Of a stretch of 62,976 nucleotides of DNA, positions 49,434-58,037 are shown in pieces. The position numbers and the translations under genes are program-made. Position 1 is the stretch's first letter. Every line of letters starts with the position of its first letter. Source of the stretch: Chloroflexota bacterium. GTDB lineage: Bacteria > Chloroflexota > Anaerolineae > Anaerolineales > UBA4823. The stretch spans positions 1 through 62,976 of the forward strand of contig JAKOUW010000215.1 of the NCBI GenBank assembly GCA_029782365.1, given 5' to 3'. The notes beneath the pieces were generated by a model. That model searched no databases and was not told the DNA's origin. It worked only from the letters and a program-made list of their open reading frames with translations.

Positions 49434-50546
49434 ATGAAATGGCAGTGGAAATTGGGCAATTTTGCGGGAATTGACGTGTTTGTACATGCCACATTTTTGT
49501 TAATCGTTGGCTGGTATGGGTTGAGCGGATGGCTGGAAAGCCGCACAATAGGGGCAGTGATCGAAAGCGTGGCCTTCATTCTGCTGCTTTTCGGCATCGT
49601 GGTACTGCACGAATACGGGCATGCCTTGACCGCCCGGCGCTTTGGCATCCAGACGCGCGATATCACCCTCTACCCGATCGGCGGGGTGGCGCGCCTGGAG
49701 CGCATGCCGGACAATCCCTGGCAGGAACTGTGGGTTGCGCTGGCCGGGCCGCTGGTCAATGTGGTGCTCGCCGCTGGTTTGTACGCCTGGTTGGTGTTCA
49801 GCCATGCGCTGGTTCCGCTCAATCTGCTCTCGGTGAACAGCGGTGAATTGATTGAACGCCTGATGCTGGTGAATGTCACCCTGGCGCTGTTTAACTTGAT
49901 CCCGGCCTTCCCGATGGACGGCGGGCGGGTGCTGCGGGCGCTGCTGGCCCTCCGTTTCAACTATGTAAGAGCCACCCGGGCTGCAGCGATCATCGGCCAA
50001 GGATTGGCATTCGTCTTCGGCCTGATCGGCCTGTTCACCAACCCGATGCTGGTCTTCATTGCCTTCTTCGTCTGGGCGGGCGCGGCGCAAGAAGCCAACC
50101 TGGTGCAGATGAAGAGCGCCCTGGACGGCATCCTGGTCACGCAGGCCATGGAATCAGACTTTAAAACCCTCAATGCCAGCGATCCCTTGTGGCGCATGGC
50201 GCAGTTGATCCTGGCCGGCTCGCAGCGCGATTTCCCAGTGCTGGAGAATGGGCGGCTGGTGGGCCTGGTCTCCCGGGGCGATTTCCTGCAGGCCATCAAC
50301 GCCCTGGGTGACCAGGCGCCGATAGCGGCGATTATGCGCCGTGATCTGCCTGCTGTCGATTCGTCCGATTTGATCGAAATTGCTGTGCAGCGTCTGCAAA
50401 GCACCGAAGCGCCCAGCCTGCCAGTGGTGCATGCCGGCAGCCTGGTGGGTATCATCACCCAGGAGAACATCCGCGAATTTCTGCAGATCCGCTCTGCCTT
50501 GCAAAGGCGCCCCTCCCCTGCTTCAAGGCTGTCGCATAGCCTTTAA
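49434..50546 (+). CDS. M50 site-2 protease with two CBS domains
   Basis: An intramembrane zinc metalloprotease of 370 residues (Rip3/SpoIVFB-like group). The active site is His59-Glu60-x-x-His63 (LHEYGHA) in one TM helix and Asp162 in NLIPAFPMDGGRVLRA in another; about six TM segments in all. Two CBS domains at about 225-290 and 295-350 form a nucleotide- or ligand-sensing module on the cytoplasmic side. Such proteases release membrane-held transcription factors or clear signal peptides. AAGGAG lies 8 nt before the ATG. Expression is set by the manganese-type riboswitch, which is unusual for this family. A terminator hairpin follows. Confidence 0.95.
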   Translation: MKWQWKLGNFAGIDVFVHATFLLIVGWYGLSGWLESRTIGAVIESVAFILLLFGIVVLHEYGHALTARRFGIQTRDITLYPIGGVARLERMPDNPWQELWVALAGPLVNVVLAAGLYAWLVFSHALVPLNLLSVNSGELIERLMLVNVTLALFNLIPAFPMDGGRVLRALLALRFNYVRATRAAAIIGQGLAFVFGLIGLFTNPMLVFIAFFVWAGAAQEANLVQMKSALDGILVTQAMESDFKTLNASDPLWRMAQLILAGSQRDFPVLENGRLVGLVSRGDFLQAINALGDQAPIAAIMRRDLPAVDSSDLIEIAVQRLQSTEAPSLPVVHAGSLVGIITQENIREFLQIRSALQRRPSPASRLSHSL

Positions 50547-50570
50547 AGCCTCCCATAGAACAAAATGGAT

Positions 50571-50613
50571 CCAGGTTGATAAAGAGCAATTTTGCCGCCC
50601 CTTATCAACCTGG
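50571..50613 (+). terminator. Terminator of the M50 protease gene
   Basis: A perfect 12-bp inverted repeat (CCAGGTTGATAA at 50571-50582, complement at 50602-50613) followed by TTTATTTCTT. Confidence 0.65.
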
Positions 50614-50633
50614 TTTATTTCTTGTGAATGACC

Positions 50634-50801
50634 GATTGGATCACCCAGGGTTTGAACAAGGATGGGGTTTGGGGTGAGAACGGTCGGCTTAGCCGACCGT
50701 TCTCACCCCAAATTTTTCTTTTCCCCCACCAAGTGGGGCGGGGGTCATGGGTTGGGGCAGCAGGGCTTTACGACTTTGGTAAAGCCCTGATTGGATCACC
50801 C
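50634..50801. repeat. 13-bp direct repeats framing two hairpins
   Basis: GATTGGATCACCC occurs at 50634-50646 and 50789-50801, framing the hairpins at 50668-50712 and 50761-50789. The layout resembles a small non-coding repeat element, but no second copy is seen in the window. Confidence 0.5.
50668..50712. terminator. 21-bp perfect hairpin with TTA loop
   Basis: Arms 50668-50688 and 50692-50712 pair perfectly around TTA and are followed by a T-rich run (TTTTTCTTTT), so it can act as a strong terminator. No gene ends at this point, which makes it an extra terminator after the M50 gene or part of a repeat element. A further perfect 11-bp hairpin lies at 50761-50789. Confidence 0.6.
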
Positions 50802-50829
50802 TGCGCCGCGTTCAATGCCGGATGAAATC

Positions 50830-50838
50830 TGGTATAAA
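50830..50838 (+). promoter_or_regulatory. Extended -10 promoter of the LuxR-STAND gene
   Basis: TGGTATAAA, 29 nt before the ATG at 50868. GGAG lies 8 nt before that ATG. Confidence 0.5.
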
Positions 50839-50867
50839 TAAGGGAATTAAGGAATGGAGCTGCAGAC

Positions 50868-53627
50868 ATGGCCAAGGACGATTTGCGCGTTGAAACCTTA
50901 ACCCTGCGCGAGCTGGAGATTTTGCGCGCCATGACCGAGGGCAAAAGCAACGCCCAGCTTGTTCAGCAGTTCGGTTTGTCCCTCGGCACGGTGAAGTGGT
51001 ATGTCCGCCACCTATACCACAAAATGAACACGCATACCCGCGAACAGACCATCGCGCGGGCGCGCGAGCTGGGCCTGGCCGGCTGGCCGCTGGCGCACGG
51101 CAGCCAGGCGCGCAAGGCGCTGCGCATGATCAATCCGCTGCCGGTGGAGGTTTCACCGCGCTATGTGGGTTATGAAGAGGAATTTAACCGCCTGCTTCAA
51201 CTGCTGCGCCAACCTGCTCGCCTGGTGACATTGCACGGCCCGCCCGGCGCAGGTAAAACCACCCTGGCGTGCAAGGCGCTCAATGCCCTGCGCTTCGGCC
51301 AGGATGCGCCGAACGATGTCGACGCCATCGTCAGCGTCAGCGCGGCCGGCGCAGGCCTGACCCTCGACCACATCCTCGGCGACCTGGGCCGCCTGCACAA
51401 CATTGATGACCGCGCCATTTTTGACGCTATGATTCGCAGCAATGAGCTGACCTGGCCGGAGAAAATCGGCGGCGTGCTGGACGAGTTTGTCGGCTTGCGC
51501 GTCATCCTTTTCGTAGATAACCTGGAAGTTTTGCAAGAGCCGCAAAGCGGCGAACTGCTGGATGCGTCGATTGCCATGTTTGTGCAAAAACTGATCGAAG
51601 CCGGCAGCACCTTCACCTTGCTGACCACTGCCCACGCGCCGCTGGCCCTGCCGGCAGGTGTGAAAGAGTACGAACAGACCATGGCGCTGGATGCCGGTTT
51701 GCCGCTCGGCGCGGCGGTGGATTTGCTGCGCAAAAGCGACGTGACAGTAGAGTCGAGCCTGTCCGGCGCCTCACCGGAGCAGCTGGCAACCGTCGCCCAG
51801 GCTTTGGGTGGGCTGCCGCGCCGACTGGAGGCCTTTGCCGGTTTGGTGCAGGAGAATCCCTCCACCAGCCTGGAGAGCCTGCTGGCCGAGGTAGAAAATG
51901 GCGGGCCGGCGTCTGTCATCCGACTGGCGCTCAGCCAGCTGAACCCACAAGCTCAGCATGTGCTGAGAGCGCTGGCAGTCTTTGGCGAGCCGGTCGGTTA
52001 CGACGGGCTGGCTTACCTGCTGGCGCCTTACCTGGGCGAGGTGGCCCTGCGGCCCCTGCTCAACCGCCTGGCGCGCGCTGGTTTTGCACGCTACAACCGC
52101 GAAGCGCAGCAGTATTCGCTGCATCCGCTCGACCAGGCCGAGTTATACGACAGCCTGCCGCCGGGAGAAGCCCGCCAACCCAGGAGCGCTGCCTTCGAGC
52201 ACCCTTTCACCCGCCTGGAGCTGCACTTTCGGGCCGCCCGCTATTTCCGCACCCGCTGGTTGTCGCGCCTGCAGTGGCGCCAGCTCGCCGATTTGGGCCC
52301 GCAGTTCGATGAGTTCCGCCAGCGCGTGCTGGCGGAGGATTATGGCGAGGCAGCGCGCGTCATGCTGGCCATCGACCGCGACCACCTCTGGCAGTGGGGT
52401 CACAAAAACCTGCTGCGCCAGAAATACGCCCAGGTCGCTGGCAAGATCAGCGATCCCATCCTGGCGCACCAGGTCGCCCGGCGCATGGCCTGGTTGAAAT
52501 ACTATGAAGAGCCAGGCGAAGCCGCCCAGGAATTCCAGCGGCTGTTGGAAGAGGCTCGCCAGATGCACTACGAGCAGGGTGAGGCGGACGCCCTGGATGA
52601 CCTGGCCAACAGCGGGCGAGGCGACCCCGGCGTGGAGGGCTTCGAGCTGCGCCGCCAGGCCGTCGAGATCTACCGCCGCCTGGGAGACCGGCGCGGCGAG
52701 GCTGAGGCGCTGGGCGGTATGGGAACCGCCCTGGTCACAGCGCTGGACGGCGACCAGGAGCAGTGCGCCGAGCTGCTGGAAGCCGCCGCCGAGATCCAGC
52801 GCGACCTGAGCAATTACAACAGCCTGGGTGTGCTGCTGAGCCTGCTGGGCAGCGCTTATGAAAACCAGGGCCTGCTGACTCAGGCAGTCAAGTCGCACCT
52901 GGAAGCGGTGGTGCTTTCAAAGGAGATTAACAGCATCGAGGCCTTCGTGCGCGCTATGCGCGCCCTGGCGCGCACCTACTCGGTGATGGGTGAACACGAA
53001 CGGGCTCTCTCCACCAGCCGCGAGGCGGTGGACCGGGCGCGCACCATCACCGGCGCGCAAATGACCGACCTGCTGCTGGCGGCCGTCAGCACGCAGGGCT
53101 ACGTGGTGGGCATGGCGGGCGTTTTGCCCGGCGGGATCGCCATTTTGCGCCAGGCGCTCAGCGAGACAGGCGACCGCCCGCTGTCATTCTTGCCCATGGC
53201 GCGCAGCTACCTGAGCCAGTTCCTGCTCTTAAACGGCAGCCTGCAGGCGGCGCGCAACCTGCTCGACCCGCTCTTTTTGACGCCGCGTTATTTCCACGCC
53301 AACCCGTGGGTGGGCGTGCTGCTGATCAAGAGCGGGGAACGACAGGCCGCGCAGGAATTGTACAACGCCCTGGCGCTGGCTTACCCCCACATCCACCACA
53401 ACCTGCCGGCCGTTTACGCCGCCGCTCTGGCCCGCACCGCCCTGGCGTACCTGGAGCGCGACGCCGCCCAGGCCCAGCAGGCGGTGATCATTTACCGGCG
53501 GGCGATTTCGGCCGCCAGCCTGCCCACCCGCGTGCGCAACCACCTGTCACTGGCCAGGCAGTTGGCCGACGGGCCGGGCGGGGCGACCGTACAGCCGGTG
53601 CTCGAGCTGTTAGAAAACTCGTTTTAG
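50868..53627 (+). CDS. LuxR-type HTH, STAND NTPase and TPR regulator
   Basis: A 919-residue signal-transduction protein. The LuxR-type helix-turn-helix is at the N-terminus (about 8-70, LTLRELEILRAMTEGKSNAQ, GTVKWYVRHLYHKM), the reverse of MalT-like regulators where it is C-terminal. A STAND ATPase follows with P-loop HGPPGAGKTT (124-131), Walker B VILFVDNLEVL and a winged-helix-like segment. From about 430 to the end helical TPR-like repeats form the probable sensor (for example LGVLLSLLGSAYENQGLLTQ). Ligand and targets are unknown. It has its own promoter and no partner kinase. Confidence 0.92.
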   Translation: MAKDDLRVETLTLRELEILRAMTEGKSNAQLVQQFGLSLGTVKWYVRHLYHKMNTHTREQTIARARELGLAGWPLAHGSQARKALRMINPLPVEVSPRYVGYEEEFNRLLQLLRQPARLVTLHGPPGAGKTTLACKALNALRFGQDAPNDVDAIVSVSAAGAGLTLDHILGDLGRLHNIDDRAIFDAMIRSNELTWPEKIGGVLDEFVGLRVILFVDNLEVLQEPQSGELLDASIAMFVQKLIEAGSTFTLLTTAHAPLALPAGVKEYEQTMALDAGLPLGAAVDLLRKSDVTVESSLSGASPEQLATVAQALGGLPRRLEAFAGLVQENPSTSLESLLAEVENGGPASVIRLALSQLNPQAQHVLRALAVFGEPVGYDGLAYLLAPYLGEVALRPLLNRLARAGFARYNREAQQYSLHPLDQAELYDSLPPGEARQPRSAAFEHPFTRLELHFRAARYFRTRWLSRLQWRQLADLGPQFDEFRQRVLAEDYGEAARVMLAIDRDHLWQWGHKNLLRQKYAQVAGKISDPILAHQVARRMAWLKYYEEPGEAAQEFQRLLEEARQMHYEQGEADALDDLANSGRGDPGVEGFELRRQAVEIYRRLGDRRGEAEALGGMGTALVTALDGDQEQCAELLEAAAEIQRDLSNYNSLGVLLSLLGSAYENQGLLTQAVKSHLEAVVLSKEINSIEAFVRAMRALARTYSVMGEHERALSTSREAVDRARTITGAQMTDLLLAAVSTQGYVVGMAGVLPGGIAILRQALSETGDRPLSFLPMARSYLSQFLLLNGSLQAARNLLDPLFLTPRYFHANPWVGVLLIKSGERQAAQELYNALALAYPHIHHNLPAVYAAALARTALAYLERDAAQAQQAVIIYRRAISAASLPTRVRNHLSLARQLADGPGGATVQPVLELLENSF

Positions 53628-53644
53628 GTCACTGGCATGCCGGG

Positions 53645-54766
53645 CTAAAAGAAGCCACCCTCCAGGAAGGCCTCCACCTGCCCGAGGGCCTCGGCGAAGT
53701 TGGCGCGCCCCAGACCCACCCGGAAGTGACTGCCCGGGTACTCGAAGATGCTGCCCGGCACCACCATCACACCCTGCTGGTCGAGCACTGCCTGGCAGAA
53801 CTGCTCGACGGTCTGCGCGCCGTTCCACAGTGGGAAAGCGATCGACCCGCCCTGCGGCGCCAGCCAGGTGAAGCGCTCTGGGTGGCGCTGGCAGAAGGCC
53901 TGCGCCAGACCGGCGTTTTGGCGCACGATATCCAGGCTGCGCGCCGCGATGCGCCCGGCGTTTTGCAGGGCAATGATCCCCAGGATTTCGCTGGGGGCGC
54001 TGCTGCAAATGGTGGTGTAATCCTTGTAGGCCTGGCAGCGTTCCAGGAAAGCCTGGTCCTGCGCGGCCAGCCAGCCCAGGCGCAGGCCGGGCAGGGCGAA
54101 GGTTTTGGAGAGCCCCGAAAGGCTGATGCCGCGCTCGTACACGTCGCACACGGCGGGCAGGCGGCGGGCAGGGTCGTGTTCCAGCAGGCGGTACATTTCA
54201 TCGGAAAACACCCGGCAGCCGCGCTGGCGGGCCAGCGCCAGGATGTGGTCGAACTCTGCCTGGGATGGCAGGAAGCCGGTTGGGTTATGCGGGAAGTTGA
54301 TCACCAGCAGCCGGGTGCGCGGCGTGAAGCTGGCCTCCAGGGTCTCTAGGTCCAGCCGCCAGCCGCCTGCGCCCGCCAGCACCGGCCAGGTTGTCACCTG
54401 GCAGCCCAGCGAGCGGGCGATTTCGTACAGCGACTGGTAGGCCGGGCTGATGGCGATCACGTGGTCGCCGGGCTGCAGCAGGGTTTGCATGGCGATGAAG
54501 ATGGCCTCTTCCGGCGCGGCCACCAGCACCTGGGCAGAGGTGATGGCCTGGTAAAGCCGGGCAATTGCGGCGCGCAGCAGCGGATGCCCCGCCGATTCGG
54601 TGTAGCTCAGCTTGAGCTCGTCCCACAGCGCCCGGCTGGCCGGGCTGGCCAGCGCCAGCAGTTCGCTCAACGACAGGCTTTCGCAGTCCGAGGCGCTGAG
54701 CAGGTACTTGACTTTGAATTCATATTGAGCGAAATAACGTTCAAGCTTGAAATCCGGGATGGTCAT
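53645..54766 (-). CDS. Class I/II PLP aminotransferase
   Basis: A 373-residue fold-type I aminotransferase or related PLP enzyme. PLP lysine is Lys221 in LSGLSKTFALPGLRLGW. NFPHNPTG (about 157-164) and FSDEMYRLLEH are the usual cofactor contacts. Substrate unknown: amino-acid transaminase, C-S lyase and biosynthetic aminotransferase members look alike here. It lies 53 nt upstream of nothing co-directional except the GH38 gene behind it, and converges on the LuxR-STAND gene with 17 nt between stops. Confidence 0.92.
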   Translation of the reverse strand: MTIPDFKLERYFAQYEFKVKYLLSASDCESLSLSELLALASPASRALWDELKLSYTESAGHPLLRAAIARLYQAITSAQVLVAAPEEAIFIAMQTLLQPGDHVIAISPAYQSLYEIARSLGCQVTTWPVLAGAGGWRLDLETLEASFTPRTRLLVINFPHNPTGFLPSQAEFDHILALARQRGCRVFSDEMYRLLEHDPARRLPAVCDVYERGISLSGLSKTFALPGLRLGWLAAQDQAFLERCQAYKDYTTICSSAPSEILGIIALQNAGRIAARSLDIVRQNAGLAQAFCQRHPERFTWLAPQGGSIAFPLWNGAQTVEQFCQAVLDQQGVMVVPGSIFEYPGSHFRVGLGRANFAEALGQVEAFLEGGFF

Positions 54767-54819
54767 GGCGGGTCTCCTGTCTGCGGCAAAATCATGCGAA
54801 CAAGAAATAGGTGTTCTGG

Positions 54820-57800
54820 CTATCCCACAGCGTTCTGTTTGGACAGCCCCCGGCTGTCTAGAGACAGCTTCAGCGTGATGATCTCGAACGGCCGGTAGGC
54901 CAGCTCCAGGCCGCCGTCCTGCCAGGCCAGCGGAGCAAGCTCGTCTTCCAGCAGGTTGGCGCGCGCTGCGCCGGCGATGGGCAGCGGGCTGGACAGGCGC
55001 GCCGCGCCGCGCGTGCCGCGGCTTTCGTATAAGCGCAGGATCAAATCCTGGCTGTCTTCGGCTTTCTTCAGGGTGTCGATCACCAGGGCCGGGCCGTCCA
55101 GGCTGAACCAGGACTGCGCCTGCTCGGGCCCGTCAGACGGCAGAACGAGCAGGGGCACGTTGAAGTCGTAAGCCTCTTGCACCACGCCGCCGGTCTGCGG
55201 GCCGCCGCTGTGCGGGTAGAGGGCGTAGCGGAAGCGGTGCTCGCCCTGGTCGGCCTGCGGATCGGGGTTGGTGGGGCCGCGCAGCAGCGACAGGCGCAGG
55301 GTGTTGCCGTGAGCGGCGTAACCATACTTGCAGTCGTTGAGCAGGGCCGCGCCGAAATCAGGCTCGGAAAGATCGGCCCACCTGTGCGCCGGGACTTCGA
55401 AGCGCGCCATGTCGTAGGAGTTGTTGAAATGCGTCGGGCGCTGCAGGTGACCGAACTGGATTTCATAGGTAGCGGCCTGGGTGCGCACGTTGAGCGGGAA
55501 TTCCACTTTCAAGAACTGGTGCTGGGTGCGCCACTCCACTGTGCAGTCGAACTCCAGCCGCCCTGCCAGGGCGTCCAGCGACACCACCTGGCTCAGGCGG
55601 CTGTCCGGCGTGAGCGCGTACTCGAAGCGCACGGCGGCGCACAGCGGGCCGGCTTGCTCCAGGCGTGCTGCCGCTGCCCCTGGCCGGGCCAGCGGTTTTT
55701 CCAGGTGAAATACGTCCACGTCCCAGGCATCCCAGTTGTTGGGCAGGTCTTCGAAGAGCACGAAGCGGTTGCCGGCCTGGCCCGGTTCGATGCATTCCCG
55801 CCCGCTCGCTTTGTGCACCAGGCTCAACAAACCGCCCTGGCGGTCGAGCACGGCTGTGAGCTGGCTGTTGTCCAGCACGAAACAACCCTCCTGCTCGCTG
55901 GCCGAGACAGTTTCGCTGGCAGAAGAGGCGCTCTGCACCGCCCAGCCCAGGGCAGGCGCCGCCACGATCCCCAGGCTCTGGCTGCCGGGCAGCGCCGCCA
56001 CCGACCGGCGCGCCCAGCCCAGGCTGTTGAAGACCGCCATGCGTTCGCCGCCGGCAGTGGGCAGCAGAGCCTGCAATGCAGCGCGGCGCAGCTCACCGCC
56101 CTGCGCCAGCAGGTCCGTGTAATCCTGGCTGGAATCCTGGTAGACTTCGTGGATCGACGAACCGGGTATGATATCGTGGAACTGGTTGGTCAGGGCGCGC
56201 TTCCACAGCGCTTCGAGGTCGGCAGCCGGGTAGGCAGAGCCGCCTACCGCCAGCGCCAGGCTGGCGAAGATCTCCGCCTCGCGCAGCAGCAGCTCGGCCT
56301 GGCGGTTGAAGCGCTTGTTGCGCGCCTGCGAGGTGTACGTGCCGCGGTGCAGCTCGAAATACAGCTCGCCGACCACGACCAGCGGATCCTGGATATCGGC
56401 GGCGCAGCGGGCGAAGAACTCCTGCGGCGAGCGCATCTGCACCCGCGGCAGGCCGTCTACATCCGGCATGCGCTGGAGCTGTTCCAGCATGGCGGGCGTG
56501 GGGCCGCCGCCGCCGTCGCCGTAGCCGAAGAGCAGGTAGCTTTCTTTGGCCCGCTCGTGGTCTTTGAAGTTGCGCACGTTGAAGACCACCTCGTGCACGT
56601 TGGCCAGCGAGTTATACGTGTCGGCCGGCGGGAAGTGGGTCAGCAGGCGCGAGCCGTCGATGCCCTCCCACAGGAAAGTGTGGCTGGCCGGTTTGTTGAA
56701 CTGGTTCCAGGAGAGTTTTTGGGTCAGGAAGTGATCGATGCCAGCCTGTTTCATGATTTGCGGCAGGGCGCCGCTGTAGCCGAAGACATCCGGGTTCCAA
56801 AATTCGCGGCAGCGCCGGCCGAACTCGGCCTGGAAAAAGCGCTGGCCGTACAGGAACTGGCGCACCAGGGATTCGCCGGAAGGGATGTTGCAGTCCGGCT
56901 CGACCCAGGCGCCGCCGGCCGGGATGAACTGCCCGAGGCGGGCTTTCTCCTGCATGCGGGCGTAGAGCGCCGGGTAATCGGCCTTCATCCAGGCGTACTG
57001 CTGGGCCTGCGAAGCAACAAAGCGGAAGGCGGGATATTCATCCATATTGCGCACGGCCGAGGCAAAGGTGCGGGCGCACTTGCGCCTGGTCTCAGCCAGC
57101 GGCCACAGCCAGGCCGTGTCGATGTGGGCGTGCCCGACGGCCGACAGGTTGTGCTGGCCGCCGCCGTTGCGGGCGGCGAAGAAATGGGCGGCTGCCTGGC
57201 GCGCTGCCGGCCAGGTGGCGGGATCGTCCAGGCGCATCAGGTTGACCATCTGGTTGGCGGTGAATAGGGCCTGCCCGCCGCGCGGCGTGTCGGCCGGCAG
57301 TTCCTGGGCCATGTCGGCGATGACTTGCAGATCCCAGTACACATCCCAGGCGCGGCGGTCGAAGAGCGCCAGCTCAGCCTGGCGCAGCTCGCCAGTGCGG
57401 GCGGCGCGCTCCTCGCCGCCAATGCCGAACAGGCCGTTGCAGGCCACCTCGATGTACAGCTCGCCCTGTTCGCCGCCCTGCGCCGGGCGCGCCAGGCAGA
57501 ACTCCGTGCGCAGCGGCCCGGCTTGCCAACCGTTGTGCGAGCCGGTCAGGCCCTGCTGGGGCGCGCCCGCCTGCCAGACGCAGGCCTCCGAGCACGAATC
57601 CCACAGCAGATGCACCTCCTGACCCTTCCATTCCGCCGGTATGGCGTAGCCGACCCGCACCCAATGGGTGGACCACAGGGGGCCAAATTTTTCGCCAACC
57701 TGCAGGGGGCGGTAATCGCCGCGCAGCGCCTCGGCGTAGGCGATGCGCCCGGGCGCGGCGAAGGCCTGCAGGATGAGCGGGGCGCGCCGGAGGTAGAAAC

Positions 57801-57864
57801 GCCCGGCCAGCTCCCTGGCGAAGTTCTGGAGGCGCTGGCGGGTGAGCTCGATGTGTTTTTGCAT
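54820..57864 (-). CDS. GH38 alpha-mannosidase
   Basis: A retaining alpha-mannosidase of 1014 residues. The zinc site starts with VGHAHIDTAWLWP (His247, Asp249), the nucleophile is Asp359 in FWNPDVFGYSG, and the RLLTHFPPADTYNS segment and the long C-terminal beta domains fit the family. No signal peptide, so it should be cytoplasmic and act on imported mannosides. I start it at ATG 57864 with GAGGA upstream; the 57 codons before it are a low-quality frame crossing the promoter. TATAAT (57927-57922 on this strand) and a palindrome near the -35 suggest regulated expression. Confidence 0.94.
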   Translation of the reverse strand: MQKHIELTRQRLQNFARELAGRFYLRRAPLILQAFAAPGRIAYAEALRGDYRPLQVGEKFGPLWSTHWVRVGYAIPAEWKGQEVHLLWDSCSEACVWQAGAPQQGLTGSHNGWQAGPLRTEFCLARPAQGGEQGELYIEVACNGLFGIGGEERAARTGELRQAELALFDRRAWDVYWDLQVIADMAQELPADTPRGGQALFTANQMVNLMRLDDPATWPAARQAAAHFFAARNGGGQHNLSAVGHAHIDTAWLWPLAETRRKCARTFASAVRNMDEYPAFRFVASQAQQYAWMKADYPALYARMQEKARLGQFIPAGGAWVEPDCNIPSGESLVRQFLYGQRFFQAEFGRRCREFWNPDVFGYSGALPQIMKQAGIDHFLTQKLSWNQFNKPASHTFLWEGIDGSRLLTHFPPADTYNSLANVHEVVFNVRNFKDHERAKESYLLFGYGDGGGGPTPAMLEQLQRMPDVDGLPRVQMRSPQEFFARCAADIQDPLVVVGELYFELHRGTYTSQARNKRFNRQAELLLREAEIFASLALAVGGSAYPAADLEALWKRALTNQFHDIIPGSSIHEVYQDSSQDYTDLLAQGGELRRAALQALLPTAGGERMAVFNSLGWARRSVAALPGSQSLGIVAAPALGWAVQSASSASETVSASEQEGCFVLDNSQLTAVLDRQGGLLSLVHKASGRECIEPGQAGNRFVLFEDLPNNWDAWDVDVFHLEKPLARPGAAAARLEQAGPLCAAVRFEYALTPDSRLSQVVSLDALAGRLEFDCTVEWRTQHQFLKVEFPLNVRTQAATYEIQFGHLQRPTHFNNSYDMARFEVPAHRWADLSEPDFGAALLNDCKYGYAAHGNTLRLSLLRGPTNPDPQADQGEHRFRYALYPHSGGPQTGGVVQEAYDFNVPLLVLPSDGPEQAQSWFSLDGPALVIDTLKKAEDSQDLILRLYESRGTRGAARLSSPLPIAGAARANLLEDELAPLAWQDGGLELAYRPFEIITLKLSLDSRGLSKQNAVG

Positions 57865-57921
57865 GCTGTTCCTCGCTGTGGTTGATGGGTTGCTTTGAAG
57901 CGGCTGGGCGGCGCTGGGAGA

Positions 57922-57958
57922 ATTATAAAAGATTTCGGAAAAGAGATGACAAATGTCA
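57922..57958 (-). promoter_or_regulatory. GH38 promoter with palindromic operator
   Basis: On the minus strand TATAAT at 57927-57922. The inverted repeat TGACAAATGTCA (57947-57958) covers the -35 region. It also lies just before the -35 of the divergent RHS gene, so one bound protein could act on both. No regulator gene is adjacent. Confidence 0.5.
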
Positions 57959-57959
57959 C

Positions 57960-57989
57960 TTGAAACTGAAAAAAAAAAAATTGTACAAT
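57960..57989 (+). promoter_or_regulatory. Promoter of the RHS gene with poly-A spacer
   Basis: TTGAAA at 57960-57965, 18-nt spacer made almost wholly of A, TACAAT at 57984-57989. The A tract should bend the DNA. The leader before the ATG at 58038 is about 42 nt. Confidence 0.55.
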
Positions 57990-58037
57990 AAATACTGAAG
58001 AATAACCCACGCAGAATACCGAAAAGGGAGGTCATTC

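Noticed and set aside
54784..54812. GAACA-N9-TGTTC as a second LexA site
   Set aside because: The spacing between half-sites is 9 nt, not the 4 nt inside GAAC-N4-GTTC, and it is not placed in a recognisable promoter.
55177..57267. 696-codon open frame on the plus strand
   Set aside because: Antisense to the GH38 mannosidase, whose catalytic motifs are all present; length reflects high GC only.
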